The notes: generated by a model not told the origin, from the sequence alone. DNA of 64,000 nucleotides from Fructilactobacillus ixorae (GCF_024029915.1 NZ_CP097478.1:124001-188000); one strand, 5' to 3'. Counted from the first letter of the stretch, positions 26,289-36,177 are shown. Translations and numbers: made by a program.

Positions 26289-28037
26289 TTAAGCTGTTGC
26301 TTCGTGAAGTAATTTTTGATGGATAGCGGTCACGTAGCTGGCTAAGCGGCGGGAAGCAACGGCTTGGGAATCAGCTTTTACCCCCACGTAAAACTTAATC
26401 TTTGGTTCAGTTCCGGACGGGCGAATGGCCAGCCACGTGCCGTCTGCGAACCAATACTTCAAAACGTTGGATTGGGGTAAATCAATTGGCGTTTGGGTTC
26501 CGTCTTTATCAGTACGAAGGGAGGTCTGGAAGTCTTCTTTGGCCACTACGTCAACCCCGTTAAAGGTGGTCAGCGGGTGATCTCTGAAGTCGGTCATTAA
26601 GGTTTTCATGGTTGCTTGACCATCTAAGCCGACAAATTCCTTGGAGACCGTTTCTTCTTCAAAGTAGCCGTACTTTTGATACAGAGATTGTAACCCGTCG
26701 TACAGCGTCATTCCCTGTTGTTTGTAGAAGGCTGCCACTTCTGCCAGCAACAGCGTTGATTGGATGGCATCTTTGTCTCTGACAAACGATTTAATTAGGT
26801 AGCCAAAGCTTTCTTCGAATCCAAACAGGAAGGTGTGATCGTGGTTAGCTTCAGCGACTTGAATCTGTTCGGCAATGAATTTAAACCCAGTCAACACGTT
26901 TTTCATGGTAACGCTGTAGTGCTTAGCAATGTCAGTAGCCAATTCAGTGGAAACAATTGATTTAACTACCATTCCATCCGCCGGGAGGTCATGAGCGGCC
27001 TGCTTGGCTTGGAGGATGTAGTTTAACAAGACGCTGGCAATTTGATTCCCGGTCATAAGTTGGTAGGTGCCATCCGGTTGGCGAACCGCTGCCCCCAGTC
27101 GGTCGGCGTCGGGGTCGGTGGCGATGAGGACGTCAGCGTTTTCCCGCTGCCCTAGTTCAATTGCTAGGTCAAAGGTTTGGGGGAATTCAGGATTGGGAAA
27201 CGGCGTGGTTGGGAATTCGGGATCCGCAATGGTTTGTTCGACCACCACGTCGTAATTTTGAAATCCGGCATCCGAAAGGGCACGCCGGGCAATGATTTTT
27301 CCGGTTCCATGAAGGGGGGTATAAACGAATTTAAGGTCTTTTCCCACCGTTTGAATTAATTCGTGGTTCACGTTGACGGTTTTTAGTTGGTTCAGGTAAG
27401 CGACGTCGACGTCTTCTCCCACCATGTTAAGTAAGCCTTTTTGGCGGAGTTCTGGTTCTTCAGCCACGGGAATTGTAAATAAATCGGTAACCTGGCGCAC
27501 GTACGATGTCATTAAATCTGATTCGCGTGGGGGCATCTGCCCCCCATCGGCTCCGTAAATTTTGTAACCATTGTATTGTTTGGGATTGTGACTAGCCGTA
27601 ATCATAATTCCCGCGTACGTATGTAAGTGGCGAACTGCAAAGGATAATTCTGGAGTTGGCCGGATTTCGTCAAAGACAAAGGATTTAATCCCGTGAGCCC
27701 CTAAGACGCGGGCAGCTTCGTGAGCAAACAACTGGGAGTTGTAGCGGGGATCAAAACTAATGACCACGCCGCGTTCCCGTTCAGTCGTAGGGAGGGTTTC
27801 CATTAATTTAGCTAAGCCCTCGGTGGCTTGGCGCACCGTATAGATGTTCATCCGGTTGGTTCCCGCGCCCAGAACCCCCCGCATTCCGGCCGTTCCAAAC
27901 GATAAGGAAGTACCAAAGGCATCGGCAATGGCGGCTTCGTCACCAGTGAGCTGGTGGAGTTCGGTACGTAATTCGGCTGGCAGGTCACTAGCGTGCAACC
28001 ATTCGGAATAACGTTGGTTAATTTCAGTTTTGTTCAT
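26289..28037 (-). CDS. pgm: Phosphoglucomutase / phosphomannomutase (alpha-D-phosphohexomutase)
   Basis: 582 residues of the long phosphohexomutase family. Catalytic phosphoserine loop 'TASHNPKQYNGYKIYG' (Ser near residue 145), metal-binding loop 'TDPDADRLG', sugar-binding loop 'FGFEESFGYL' and phosphate-binding 'RPSGTEPKIKFY' near the C-terminus are all present. It interconverts glucose-6-phosphate and glucose-1-phosphate, feeding UDP-glucose synthesis and exopolysaccharide. ATG 28037 is chosen because TAGGAG lies eight bases before it; an upstream ATG at 28073 is out of range. galE lies divergently nearby. Confidence 0.94.
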   Translation of the reverse strand: MNKTEINQRYSEWLHASDLPAELRTELHQLTGDEAAIADAFGTSLSFGTAGMRGVLGAGTNRMNIYTVRQATEGLAKLMETLPTTERERGVVISFDPRYNSQLFAHEAARVLGAHGIKSFVFDEIRPTPELSFAVRHLHTYAGIMITASHNPKQYNGYKIYGADGGQMPPRESDLMTSYVRQVTDLFTIPVAEEPELRQKGLLNMVGEDVDVAYLNQLKTVNVNHELIQTVGKDLKFVYTPLHGTGKIIARRALSDAGFQNYDVVVEQTIADPEFPTTPFPNPEFPQTFDLAIELGQRENADVLIATDPDADRLGAAVRQPDGTYQLMTGNQIASVLLNYILQAKQAAHDLPADGMVVKSIVSTELATDIAKHYSVTMKNVLTGFKFIAEQIQVAEANHDHTFLFGFEESFGYLIKSFVRDKDAIQSTLLLAEVAAFYKQQGMTLYDGLQSLYQKYGYFEEETVSKEFVGLDGQATMKTLMTDFRDHPLTTFNGVDVVAKEDFQTSLRTDKDGTQTPIDLPQSNVLKYWFADGTWLAIRPSGTEPKIKFYVGVKADSQAVASRRLASYVTAIHQKLLHEATA

Positions 28038-28167
28038 TGAGTAATCTCCTAAATAAAGCCTGTTGATGAGCATTAATTCAAACCAAATTATAGTTATTCA
28101 GCCGTTAATAGTCAATGAGAGCCGTCGTTGCAAGGCTGACCAGCTAGCTCGGGTCCTAAACTAGATA

Positions 28168-28176
28168 TGCTATAAT
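28168..28176 (+). promoter_or_regulatory. Extended -10 of the GNAT-galE transcript
   Basis: TGCTATAAT, 30 bases before the ATG at 28207; no clear -35. Confidence 0.6.
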
Positions 28177-28206
28177 ACGGTAAACGAATTAGAGGGGGAA
28201 GAAACT

Positions 28207-28479
28207 ATGTCGTTTTTATTTGAACCTGGTCGGTTCTATCAAAATGACGCGGCCGGCCAGTTAGTGGCGGAGGTAACGTTCACCGTTACTGACGATGTGT
28301 TAGCGGTTAACCATACCTTTGTCGCTCCCAGTTTGCGGGGTCAGGGGATTGCTAGTCAATTAATGGTTGCAGTGGCTGAGTATGCCCGCGAGCAGCATGA
28401 TTGGATTAAACCAGTTTGTTCCTATTCACAACGGTTTTTTCAACGAGCTGACCAATACCACGATTTAATAAAGGAGTAA
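28207..28479 (+). CDS. Small GNAT N-acetyltransferase (YjdJ type)
   Basis: 90 residues, the minimal acetyltransferase fold. 'LAVNHTFVAPSLRGQGIASQLM' holds the acetyl-CoA pyrophosphate loop (RGQGIA), and the C-terminal 'VCSYSQRFFQR' with Cys is typical of this YjdJ group. The substrate is unknown. GAGGGGGAA precedes the ATG, and galE follows after six bases, so the two are cotranscribed. Confidence 0.85.
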   Translation: MSFLFEPGRFYQNDAAGQLVAEVTFTVTDDVLAVNHTFVAPSLRGQGIASQLMVAVAEYAREQHDWIKPVCSYSQRFFQRADQYHDLIKE

Positions 28480-28485
28480 GAGACA

Positions 28486-29481
28486 ATGGCAGTTTTAGTT
28501 GCTGGAGGAGCCGGTTACATCGGCTCACACATGGTTGATCGCTTGATTAACGAGGGTTATGACGTAGTGGTCGCTGATAACTTGTCAACGGGCCACCGGG
28601 CTGCAATTCATCCACAGGCCCGGTTTTATGAAGGGGACACCCGCGACGCCCACTTTTTAGACGCTTTATTTGCGCAAGAAGACATCGAGGCTGTGATTCA
28701 CATGGATGCTTTTTCGTTAGTTTCGGAATCAATGCAGAAACCGTTGAAGTATTTTGATAACAATGTGATCGGGATGATTGTACTCTTAGAAGCCATGCAA
28801 CGCGCCGGGGTTAAATACGTGGTCTTTTCATCAACGGCGGCCACCTATGGTAACCCCGAACGGATTCCGATTCACGAAGCCGATCGTAAGGATCCCATTA
28901 ATCCTTACGGGGAAAGCAAGTTAATGATGGAACACATTATGAAGTGGGTCGAACAAGCCGACGGGATTCACTCCGTGGCCCTGCGCTACTTTAACGCGGC
29001 GGGTGCCAAGGCGGATGGTTCAATTGGAGAAGATCACCAACCAGAAACCCACTTAATTCCGATGGTTTTGAAGGTCGCAGCGGGGCAACAGGAACAGTTG
29101 AAGATTTTTGGGGATGATTATGACACCCCGGATGGCACGAACGTCCGGGATTACATTCACATCTTAGATTTAGCGGATGCCCACATTTTAGCCATGGAAT
29201 ACCTGAAACAGGGAAATCCGAGCGAAGTCTTTAATCTCGGCTCCTCGACCGGTTTTTCGAACCGCGAGATTTTAGAGGCAGCCCGACGGGTAACGGGCCG
29301 AGCAATCCCAGCAGAAATTGCCCCCCGGCGGGGTGGGGATCCGGATACGCTCATTGCGGATAGCCACAAAGCCCGCGAGGTATTGGGCTGGAAGCCGCAG
29401 TATGATGACGTGGAAGAGATTATTAAAACCGCCTGGACGTGGAAACAAACCCATCCGCACGGTTACGCAGACCGATCCTAA
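28486..29481 (+). CDS. galE: UDP-glucose 4-epimerase
   Basis: 331 residues, short-chain dehydrogenase fold. '[16 protein letters not shown]' binds NAD, 'FSSTAATYG' carries the catalytic Ser/Thr, 'YGESK' is the YxxxK motif, 'RYFNAAGA' and '[15 protein letters not shown]' are GalE signatures. It interconverts UDP-glucose and UDP-galactose, needed for galactose use and for galactose in polysaccharides. The NAD-adjacent motif reads HMDAFS where HFAAFS is usual. It overlaps the next start at TAATG. Confidence 0.94.
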   Translation: MAVLVAGGAGYIGSHMVDRLINEGYDVVVADNLSTGHRAAIHPQARFYEGDTRDAHFLDALFAQEDIEAVIHMDAFSLVSESMQKPLKYFDNNVIGMIVLLEAMQRAGVKYVVFSSTAATYGNPERIPIHEADRKDPINPYGESKLMMEHIMKWVEQADGIHSVALRYFNAAGAKADGSIGEDHQPETHLIPMVLKVAAGQQEQLKIFGDDYDTPDGTNVRDYIHILDLADAHILAMEYLKQGNPSEVFNLGSSTGFSNREILEAARRVTGRAIPAEIAPRRGGDPDTLIADSHKAREVLGWKPQYDDVEEIIKTAWTWKQTHPHGYADRS

Positions 29482-30395
29482 TGACAGTACGAATGCAGCA
29501 ATCCCGAACCTACCTGGGGGTGTTCCTTGCAATTGCAGGAGCCTTAATGTGGGGGATTCAGGGTCCCGTTTCTCAGTTTTTATATCAGGATCATAGCTTT
29601 TCCACGGAGTGGCTCATGGGCGTGAAAATGCTCGTTTCGGGCGTTTTGATTCTGCTCTTTGTCCGGTTTGGCCAGCGGCAACCAATTCTAGCGATTTGGA
29701 ACCGATCCAATTGGTTAAGTTTGGTTCTATATGCGCTCTTGGGATTAACCGGCGTACAGTATTTTTTCTTACTAACCGTGCGCGCCAGTAATCCGGCGAC
29801 CGCGACAATTATGCAAAGCTTGGGAACCGTGATGATTGTGATCCTGACGGCCCTGATTTATCACCAGTTGCCAAGTCGACCGGAGGCCAGTGCGGTGCTC
29901 GTGGCTTTAATTGGAACGTGGTTACTGGTTACCAAGGGGGATCTGACCCAGTTGGCGATCAGTCCCACGGCTTTTGGACTGGGTCTGACCGTCGCCCTAG
30001 CCGGAGCGTTACAAACGATGCTACCAGTCCGCTTGATTCAGCACAACAACACGCTGGTCGTGGTTGGCTGGGCGATGCTGATTGGGGGCGTGATCTTTAG
30101 CCTGATTCATCCCGTCTGGGTGAATCCGCCCCACCTCAGCGTCGGGGTTGTGCTGGGCGTCGGCTTCATCGTGATTTTTGGCACGATGCTGGCGTTTATT
30201 TGTTTTATTTCCAGTTTGCAATACATTTCACCGACCACCGCGGGGCTGTTAGATACGTTCGAGCCCCTGTCAGCTACGCTGGGAACGGTCGTGTGCTTTA
30301 ATACCAGTTTCAATGGATCTGAAGTGCTCGGTGGCTTGTTAATTCTAAGTACGGTTTTTATTTTGGCAATCCCAACTAGGAAGCGTCCTTCATGA
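29481..30395 (+). CDS. EamA/DMT family transporter
   Basis: 304 residues with ten helices in two EamA repeats. 'LGVFLAIAGALMWGIQGPVSQF' is the first repeat's start, 'ALLGLTGVQYFFLLTVRAS' and 'LDTFEPLSATLGTVVCF' the conserved helix motifs. ATG 29481 shares a base with galE's stop. Family members export metabolites or take up amino acids; the substrate is unknown. Two further relatives lie at 33925 and 35208. The stop codon falls inside the terminator hairpin. Confidence 0.85.
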   Translation: MTVRMQQSRTYLGVFLAIAGALMWGIQGPVSQFLYQDHSFSTEWLMGVKMLVSGVLILLFVRFGQRQPILAIWNRSNWLSLVLYALLGLTGVQYFFLLTVRASNPATATIMQSLGTVMIVILTALIYHQLPSRPEASAVLVALIGTWLLVTKGDLTQLAISPTAFGLGLTVALAGALQTMLPVRLIQHNNTLVVVGWAMLIGGVIFSLIHPVWVNPPHLSVGVVLGVGFIVIFGTMLAFICFISSLQYISPTTAGLLDTFEPLSATLGTVVCFNTSFNGSEVLGGLLILSTVFILAIPTRKRPS

Positions 30396-30415
30396 GAAGG
30401 AGGCTTCTTTTTTTT
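30380..30415 (+). terminator. Intrinsic terminator overlapping a stop codon
   Basis: GAAGCgTCCTTC (30380-30391) pairs with GAAGGAgGCTTC (30396-30407), then eight T. The EamA gene's TGA at 30393-30395 lies in the loop. Confidence 0.88.
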
Positions 30416-30435
30416 ACAATTAATTGAACACCGTG

Positions 30436-30463
30436 TTGACTTAATAAGCAAAATGAGTACAAT
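30436..30463 (+). promoter_or_regulatory. Promoter of the TetR-MMPL operon
   Basis: TTGACT (30436-30441), 16-base spacer, TACAAT (30458-30463), 35 bases before the ATG. Confidence 0.7.
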
Positions 30464-30497
30464 AGAATTTGATTTAAAAAGTAAGGGAGGGGCCTCG

Positions 30498-31127
30498 ATG
30501 ACAAAACAAACGCGAAAAACCAGCACGGTGGCTGATATTCAAACAGCCCTGATTCAGTTAATTAACGAAAAGGGACTGCCGAATTTGAACGTCACCGATT
30601 TGACCCGGGCCGCAGGAATTGGCCGGGGGACGTTTTATACCCATTACACCGATAAAGCGGACCTGGTTGAGCAGGTAGAAACTGATTTATTGCAACGGTT
30701 ACAGGCTGATTTAGCCCACATCATGCCGGATGCGATGAAGTGGTTGATTAGTTCCACTACCGAACCGGCCCCTTTTATTACGGAGACGTTAAATAATTTT
30801 TATGAAAATCAGCGTCTCATTGCGGCCTTGCTCAGTGAACAGGGGGATCCGTATTTTTTGAACCGGATTAAGCAGGTGGTGTTTGCCGATTTAGATACCG
30901 CCATGGCACAGCTGGGGGATCAATTTCAGAGTCGGAGCGACCTGCCGGCCGACTATGTCAGAGAATTTATCATTGATGAAATTATGGGCGTGATCTTGTA
31001 CTGGATTAAGAAACCCCAGCCAGAGCAACCCGCGGAAGTGGCCCAAATCATTACCGAACTCCAACGCACGGCCCCCGCACAGCTATTAAGGAAAACAAAG
31101 GAAAAAGGAGCAACCAAAGATGAATAA
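30498..31127 (+). CDS. TetR/AcrR family transcriptional regulator
   Basis: 209 residues. The N-terminal helix-turn-helix reads 'LNVTDLTRAAGIGRGTFYTHY', the TetR signature; the rest is a ligand-binding helical domain with 'FINETLNNFYENQRL'-like sequence. It overlaps the MMPL exporter gene by eight bases, so it most likely represses its own operon until a ligand binds. ATG 30498 is chosen for the GGGAGGGG site; an in-frame start at 30453 lies inside the promoter. Confidence 0.9.
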   Translation: MTKQTRKTSTVADIQTALIQLINEKGLPNLNVTDLTRAAGIGRGTFYTHYTDKADLVEQVETDLLQRLQADLAHIMPDAMKWLISSTTEPAPFITETLNNFYENQRLIAALLSEQGDPYFLNRIKQVVFADLDTAMAQLGDQFQSRSDLPADYVREFIIDEIMGVILYWIKKPQPEQPAEVAQIITELQRTAPAQLLRKTKEKGATKDE

Positions 31128-33807
31128 ATTTATCAAGAAATATAGTGGCGTAGCCCTCCTCTGGTTAGTCGCGGTGGTCGCGGCGGTTCTTTTTTTACCT
31201 AACATTGGAAACCTCGAAGCCCAAAAGGGACAGACTAAGATTCCAGCGACCATGCAAAGCCAGGTAGCGGATAACATGCAAAAACACTGGGGTCATCACA
31301 TTAGTAATACCCGCCAGGTGGTGTTGGTCTATAACAATGGTGAAAAGCCACTGACCAAGGACCAGCAACAACGCATTAACCATCAGGTGCAAAAATTAGA
31401 GGACCATGCCCAGCACTATGGGATTAAGGGCGTGACCTCAATTGCCAACACGCCTGCCGCTAAGCAGCAGTTGCTGTCAAAGGATCGAACGACGGAAATC
31501 GTGCAACTGAACGTTTCAAAACGGGATCCCGTGGAAACGATGAACCAGAAATTACAAACTGGTTCCAAGGTTAGGGGCTTACATTCCTACGTTACTGGTG
31601 CGGACGTTTTAAACGATGACATGCGGTTATCGATGGTGTCTGGCATTAAGAAGACCGAGATCATCGCTACAATCTTCATTTTAATTGTGTTGATTCTAGT
31701 CTTTCGCTCCCCCATCGTGCCGCTGATCTCGTTATTAACGGTGGGAGTTTCGTTCATTGTTTCTTTGAGCGTGGTGATGAACCTCGTGCGGTGCTTTAAC
31801 TTCCCCCTCTCGAACTTTACCCAGGTGTTCATGGTGGTAGTCCTGTTTGGGATTGGAACGGATTACAACATCCTCCTGTACGATCAGTTTAAGGAAAACC
31901 TTGCGGCCGGCATGGAGCGGATTCAAGCAACCGTGGCGGCTCGGAAACAAGCGGGACGGACGATTCTTGACAGCGGAATTTCGGTTTTAATTGGGTTTGC
32001 AGCGCTAGGATTAGCTAACTTCTCCATTTATAAGTCCGGCTTTGCCGTGGCCGTTGGAGTGGTGGTCCTGCTCCTCGTGCTGCTAACGTTGAATCCCTTC
32101 TTGATGGCCATTTTGGGGCCGAAGCTGTACTGGCCCAACCAAAACTTGGCCGAACAAAGCCAAACTAGCCGACTCTGGGGTTGGCTTTCTAGTAAAGCCG
32201 TTCAGTTTGCAGTTCCGGCACTCGTAATCGTGTTAGCAATTCTACTGCCCCTGATTTCTTTCGGTCATGGTAATTTGAGTTACGACAGTGCGGTCGAACT
32301 TAGTAATCAGGTTCCGTCAAAACAAGGGTTGAATGTGGTGGAGAAACACTTCTCGAAGGGAACGGCAGAACCATCAACCGTGTACATTCAAGCCGATCAT
32401 TCGTTGAATAATCAAGCCGATTTAATGAAGATTGATGAGGTTACGAACCAGTTACGGAGCCGAAAGGACGTTGCGACGGTGGCCTCGGTTACCCAACCAG
32501 GGGGCCAACCGATTAAACAACTATACCTAAAGGATCAGTTACAAACGCTGACTGGAAAGCTGAACCAGGCCGACCAGGGGGTTCAACAATTGCAAAACAG
32601 TGGGAACACTCAGAGCTTTAACGGCGACCAACTCCGAGCAATTGGCGAATCGGCACAGGCAATTGGGCAAAAGTTACAGACCATTCAGGCGAGCGCAGGA
32701 AACCAACCAAGCGGAGAGCAAGCCGTAGCGGCCATGCAACAACGCGCGACTGCGTTAGGGTCGCCTCTGAACCAAGCTCAGCTCCAGGTGATTGCGGGCG
32801 CCTTGCAACCGGCCCAGGCCGGGCAAAGTAACGTTGCAGGCCAATTAAATGGCATTGCAAGTGATACGCAACAAATTGGGAATAATGCCCAAGCCCTCGG
32901 CCAACAGTTACAAGCCCTACAGACCCAAGCGCAACAAGCCCAGCAAGGACTCGGACAGCTCTCAGGTGGCTTAGGCCAAGCTAACGGCTACTTAACATCA
33001 GTTCAGGGCTCTGCCGCCGGTCACACCTTCTTTATCCCAGAACAGGTCCGTCAGAGTAGCGAATTTAAGCAAGCCACGCAGAACTACCTATCTGAAAACG
33101 AGCGGACCACAAAGATTATGGTGGTCTTGAAACAAAACCCGTCGAGCGCCAAGGCCATGAAGGCGGTTAATGACATTCAGGATCAAGTTCAACAAAATCT
33201 AACGGGAAGTAACTTAGCCCATGCCAAGGTCGCTGTGAATGGCCAAAGTGCTTTGATTTCTGATACCCAAACGATTGCCTCAGGCGACTTCTTCCGGACG
33301 TCCGTGATCATGTTGGGTGGAATCTTAATCGCATTAATCTTTGTAACGCGTTCCATTTTACAACCGCTGTACATCGAAGGAACGTTATTGTTAGCCTACT
33401 TTGGAGCGCTAACGCTGACCCACTGGATTAGTAGCCTCATTCTGGGGCAAGCCATGTTAACGTGGAACACACCGTTCTTCGCGTTCATCATGATCATTGC
33501 GCTCGGAGTGGATTACAGTATCTTCTTGATGCGCAAGTACCAAACCATTGCACCAACTGAGAGCCCAGCGCACCGAATTGTGGCCGCCTCGAAGTTTATT
33601 GGCGTGGTCGTGCTCTCAGCCGCCTTGATTTTAGGGGGAACCTTTGCCGCCTTGATTCCATCGGGGGTCTTAACGTTGATTCAAGTGGCGATTGCGGTCA
33701 TCACCGGGCTCGTCATCCTGGTAATTATTTTGCCAGTTGTTATGGCAGCCACCGTTAAACTGACCTATCCGGAAACCCCACAAGCTAACGACCAGGAAAC
33801 AGAATAA
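31120..33807 (+). CDS. MMPL/RND family exporter
   Basis: 895 residues. Twelve helices in two MMPL halves (roughly 1-360 and 540-895). The first half has 'VVLFGIGTDYNILLYDQF' and the second 'IMIIALGVDYSIFLMRKY', the paired Asp/Tyr proton-relay motifs of the family. Between them is a Gln/Ala-rich coiled-coil extracytoplasmic insertion (about residues 470-640) with many 'QQLQ' and 'NQAQ' units. Family members export lipids or amphipathic drugs. Regulation by the overlapping TetR gene is likely. A terminator follows the stop. Confidence 0.9.
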   Translation: MNKFIKKYSGVALLWLVAVVAAVLFLPNIGNLEAQKGQTKIPATMQSQVADNMQKHWGHHISNTRQVVLVYNNGEKPLTKDQQQRINHQVQKLEDHAQHYGIKGVTSIANTPAAKQQLLSKDRTTEIVQLNVSKRDPVETMNQKLQTGSKVRGLHSYVTGADVLNDDMRLSMVSGIKKTEIIATIFILIVLILVFRSPIVPLISLLTVGVSFIVSLSVVMNLVRCFNFPLSNFTQVFMVVVLFGIGTDYNILLYDQFKENLAAGMERIQATVAARKQAGRTILDSGISVLIGFAALGLANFSIYKSGFAVAVGVVVLLLVLLTLNPFLMAILGPKLYWPNQNLAEQSQTSRLWGWLSSKAVQFAVPALVIVLAILLPLISFGHGNLSYDSAVELSNQVPSKQGLNVVEKHFSKGTAEPSTVYIQADHSLNNQADLMKIDEVTNQLRSRKDVATVASVTQPGGQPIKQLYLKDQLQTLTGKLNQADQGVQQLQNSGNTQSFNGDQLRAIGESAQAIGQKLQTIQASAGNQPSGEQAVAAMQQRATALGSPLNQAQLQVIAGALQPAQAGQSNVAGQLNGIASDTQQIGNNAQALGQQLQALQTQAQQAQQGLGQLSGGLGQANGYLTSVQGSAAGHTFFIPEQVRQSSEFKQATQNYLSENERTTKIMVVLKQNPSSAKAMKAVNDIQDQVQQNLTGSNLAHAKVAVNGQSALISDTQTIASGDFFRTSVIMLGGILIALIFVTRSILQPLYIEGTLLLAYFGALTLTHWISSLILGQAMLTWNTPFFAFIMIIALGVDYSIFLMRKYQTIAPTESPAHRIVAASKFIGVVVLSAALILGGTFAALIPSGVLTLIQVAIAVITGLVILVIILPVVMAATVKLTYPETPQANDQETE

Positions 33808-33811
33808 GACC

Positions 33812-33845
33812 AAACAAGTCACGCAAATGCGGGGCTTGTTTTTTT
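33812..33845 (+). terminator. Intrinsic terminator
   Basis: AAACAAGtC pairs with GgCTTGTTT around a loop containing GCGCAAATGCG-like sequence, followed by TTTTT. Confidence 0.8.
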
Positions 33846-33924
33846 GGTTACCTGGGGGGACAACTGGCCAGTAAAAAGCGTATGATAGACCTATTGGAAA
33901 ATTTAAGGTTGAAGGGGAATAATC

Positions 33925-34866
33925 ATGGAAAAACAACCGGTAGTGCAACATAAAAACATTACAAAAGGGATTTTTTGGGCGACCTTAGCCTCGGCCTTTT
34001 GGGGAATTTCGGGGACGATTCTGCAGTTTGTGTCCCAGAACGCCAACATTCCAGCGGCCTGGTTTTTATCCGTCCGCACCCTTTTTTCCGGGATAATTTT
34101 GCTCTTTATTAGTGCCATTTTATACCGGGGAAAAATCTTTGGAGTGTTTCGGGATGTTCATTCAATCCTGCTCATCTTTGGCTATGCGATCTTTGGATTG
34201 GGGGCCAACTTACTCTCATTCTTTCTGAGTGTGCAGACGGGGAACGCGGCTTCGGCCACCATTTTGCAGTATCTGGCCCCGCTCTTTATTTTGTTAGGGG
34301 GCCTAGTGTTTAAACACCGGATTCCTAGTAAGATTGACGTGCTGGTGTTTGTGATTGCCCTAGTGGGAGTTGTCCTCTCGATTACCAAGGGTGATCTTAG
34401 TCAGCTGTCCATCCCACCAGTTTCCCTCTTTTGGGGAGTGATTTCGGGGATCACGGCTGCGTGTTACGTAGTCATCCCGCGGCCGTTGATGGCGCAAAAC
34501 TCGCCATTGACGGTGTTAGGCTGGGGAACCTTAATTGCGGGGTTCTTCTTTAACCTCCACCAACCCGTGTGGGAAAACGTTCCGCCCCTAACCACGGGGA
34601 GTGTCGTGGGAATTGCCGCCATCGTGGTCTTTGGGACGGTCTTGCCGTTTGCCTGCCTCTTGTACAGTATGCACTTTGCTAGTTCCGAAGATGTTAGCCT
34701 GGTCGATGCCGTTCAACCAGTCATGACCTTTGCTCTGAGCATTATCTTCTTGCACACGCAAATTAGTGTCATGGAGATTGTCGGCTCCGTCTTGGTGATC
34801 ATTGCCATTTACATTCTGCAAAGTTACCGGCGTAAGGCCGACCAAGCGGCCACCCGGATGGAGTAG
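33925..34866 (+). CDS. EamA/DMT family transporter
   Basis: 313 residues, ten helices. 'KGIFWATLASAFWGISGTI' opens the first EamA repeat and 'QTGNAASATILQYLAPLFI' closes it; 'SLVDAVQPVMTFALSIIFL' is the second-repeat counterpart. It is strongly similar in plan and motifs to the transporter at 35208 ('GVVLSITKGDLSQLSIP' occurs in both). A small unknown gene lies between the two with gaps of 3 and 11 bases, so all three form one transcript. Substrate unknown. Confidence 0.88.
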   Translation: MEKQPVVQHKNITKGIFWATLASAFWGISGTILQFVSQNANIPAAWFLSVRTLFSGIILLFISAILYRGKIFGVFRDVHSILLIFGYAIFGLGANLLSFFLSVQTGNAASATILQYLAPLFILLGGLVFKHRIPSKIDVLVFVIALVGVVLSITKGDLSQLSIPPVSLFWGVISGITAACYVVIPRPLMAQNSPLTVLGWGTLIAGFFFNLHQPVWENVPPLTTGSVVGIAAIVVFGTVLPFACLLYSMHFASSEDVSLVDAVQPVMTFALSIIFLHTQISVMEIVGSVLVIIAIYILQSYRRKADQAATRME

Positions 34867-34869
34867 CTG

Positions 34870-35196
34870 ATGGGAGCACAATATCGGGTGTTACGGTTGG
34901 TAGGAGTACCGGTGGTGCAAACTGTGAACGGACAGTATGCCATTAAGCGGGATCACAACCAGCACTTTAAACTGCACGAGTGGCGGATTGGTAAGCATAC
35001 CAAGGGTCATTATCAAGGACCGGGCCAGCTTTTTTTGACGGAACAACAAATGCGAGTTGCAATTGTGGCAGCGTTTGAGGTATCTTTTAAAAAACGCCAT
35101 CGGTATCAGCCAATGGCTCGTTTTTTAACGGACGGTGTTTCCGCTGAGGTCATTGCTGAAGCCCAAGCACAGGGAGCACAACAACACTTAATCTAA
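34870..35196 (+). CDS. Unknown 108-residue soluble protein between two EamA transporters
   Basis: Basic, with no membrane helix or signal peptide. It starts 'MGAQYRVLRLVGVPVVQTV', has several His and Lys ('HNQHFKLHEWRIGKHTKGHY'), and a helical C-terminal half ('VSAEVIAEAQAQGAQQHL'). The start lies three bases after the preceding stop and only a weak site (GGATGGAG) precedes it, suggesting translational coupling. I do not recognise a family. The tight placement between two related transporters suggests a function linked to them. Confidence 0.65.
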   Translation: MGAQYRVLRLVGVPVVQTVNGQYAIKRDHNQHFKLHEWRIGKHTKGHYQGPGQLFLTEQQMRVAIVAAFEVSFKKRHRYQPMARFLTDGVSAEVIAEAQAQGAQQHLI

Positions 35197-35207
35197 AAGG
35201 AGCGCAC

Positions 35208-36137
35208 ATGTTTGCATGGTATCGAAAGTTAAATAACAACACGAAGGGAATTTTGTTAGCCGGTCTGGCTTCTGTTTCGTGGGGGATTGCTGGGGTGATT
35301 ACCCAGTTTGTATCGCAAAATGAATCCATCCCAGCGTCGTGGTTCTTATCGGCCCGGACGACGGGAGCGGGTCTCATTCTAATTCTGGCGAGCGCCATCA
35401 TTTATCGCGGCCGCATCTTTGATATTTTTAAAAGTTGGAAGTCAATTGCGATTCTCGTTTGCTACGGGCTATTTGGATTAGCAGCCAACATGGGTAGCTT
35501 TTACGTTAGTATTCAAACCGGGAACGCAGCTGCGACTACGATTTTGCAATATTTAGCGCCACTGTTCATTGTCATTGGGGCCTTCATCTTTGAGCACCGC
35601 AAACCGGTGAAAATGGATTTAGTTATTTTTGTGATTGCCATTGTGGGAGTGGTGCTCTCGATTACCAAGGGTGACTTGAGTCAATTATCCATTCCCTTAG
35701 ATTCGTTTCTCTGGGGGTTGGTAACGGGGATCACGGCCGCTTTGTACGTGGTGCTACCCCGGCCCTTGGGAAAAACTAACCCACCGATTGTGGTGATGGG
35801 TTGGGGGACGTTGATTGCCAGTTTGGCCTTTAACTTGAACCACCCAGTGTGGCGGGACGTCCCCCCGTTGAGCACGGGGGCAATCCTGGGCGTGTTAGGG
35901 ATTATCTTCTTTGGGACGTTACTAACGTTTTCAACTTTGATTTACGCGTCCCGCTTTACTTCATCTGAAAACATTAGTTTGATGGATGCCCTCCAACCGG
36001 TTTCCACGTTCATTTTAAGTGTCATCTTCTTTAAGGAATCACTGAGCTTGGCGGAAGTAATTGGTGCCATCATGGTCATTATTGCCATTTACCTGTTGCA
36101 GTATACGCAACGGAATAATCACCTCCTCGATAGTTAA
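35208..36137 (+). CDS. EamA/DMT family transporter (tandem paralogue)
   Basis: 309 residues, ten helices. 'KGILLAGLASVSWGIAGVI' and 'QTGNAAATTILQYLAPLFI' match the transporter at 33925 almost motif by motif, and 'SLMDALQPVSTFILSVIFF' is the second-repeat motif. A good AAAGGAG site precedes the ATG. The pair probably arose by tandem duplication with the small gene at 34870 in between. Substrate unknown. A strong terminator follows. Confidence 0.88.
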   Translation: MFAWYRKLNNNTKGILLAGLASVSWGIAGVITQFVSQNESIPASWFLSARTTGAGLILILASAIIYRGRIFDIFKSWKSIAILVCYGLFGLAANMGSFYVSIQTGNAAATTILQYLAPLFIVIGAFIFEHRKPVKMDLVIFVIAIVGVVLSITKGDLSQLSIPLDSFLWGLVTGITAALYVVLPRPLGKTNPPIVVMGWGTLIASLAFNLNHPVWRDVPPLSTGAILGVLGIIFFGTLLTFSTLIYASRFTSSENISLMDALQPVSTFILSVIFFKESLSLAEVIGAIMVIIAIYLLQYTQRNNHLLDS

Positions 36138-36177
36138 TTAAACCCCGCTTTCCTAATGGAAAGCGGGGTTTAATTTT
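36138..36177 (+). terminator. Intrinsic terminator
   Basis: AAACCCCGCTTTCC pairs perfectly with GGAAAGCGGGGTTT around TAAT, followed by AATTTT. Confidence 0.9.
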
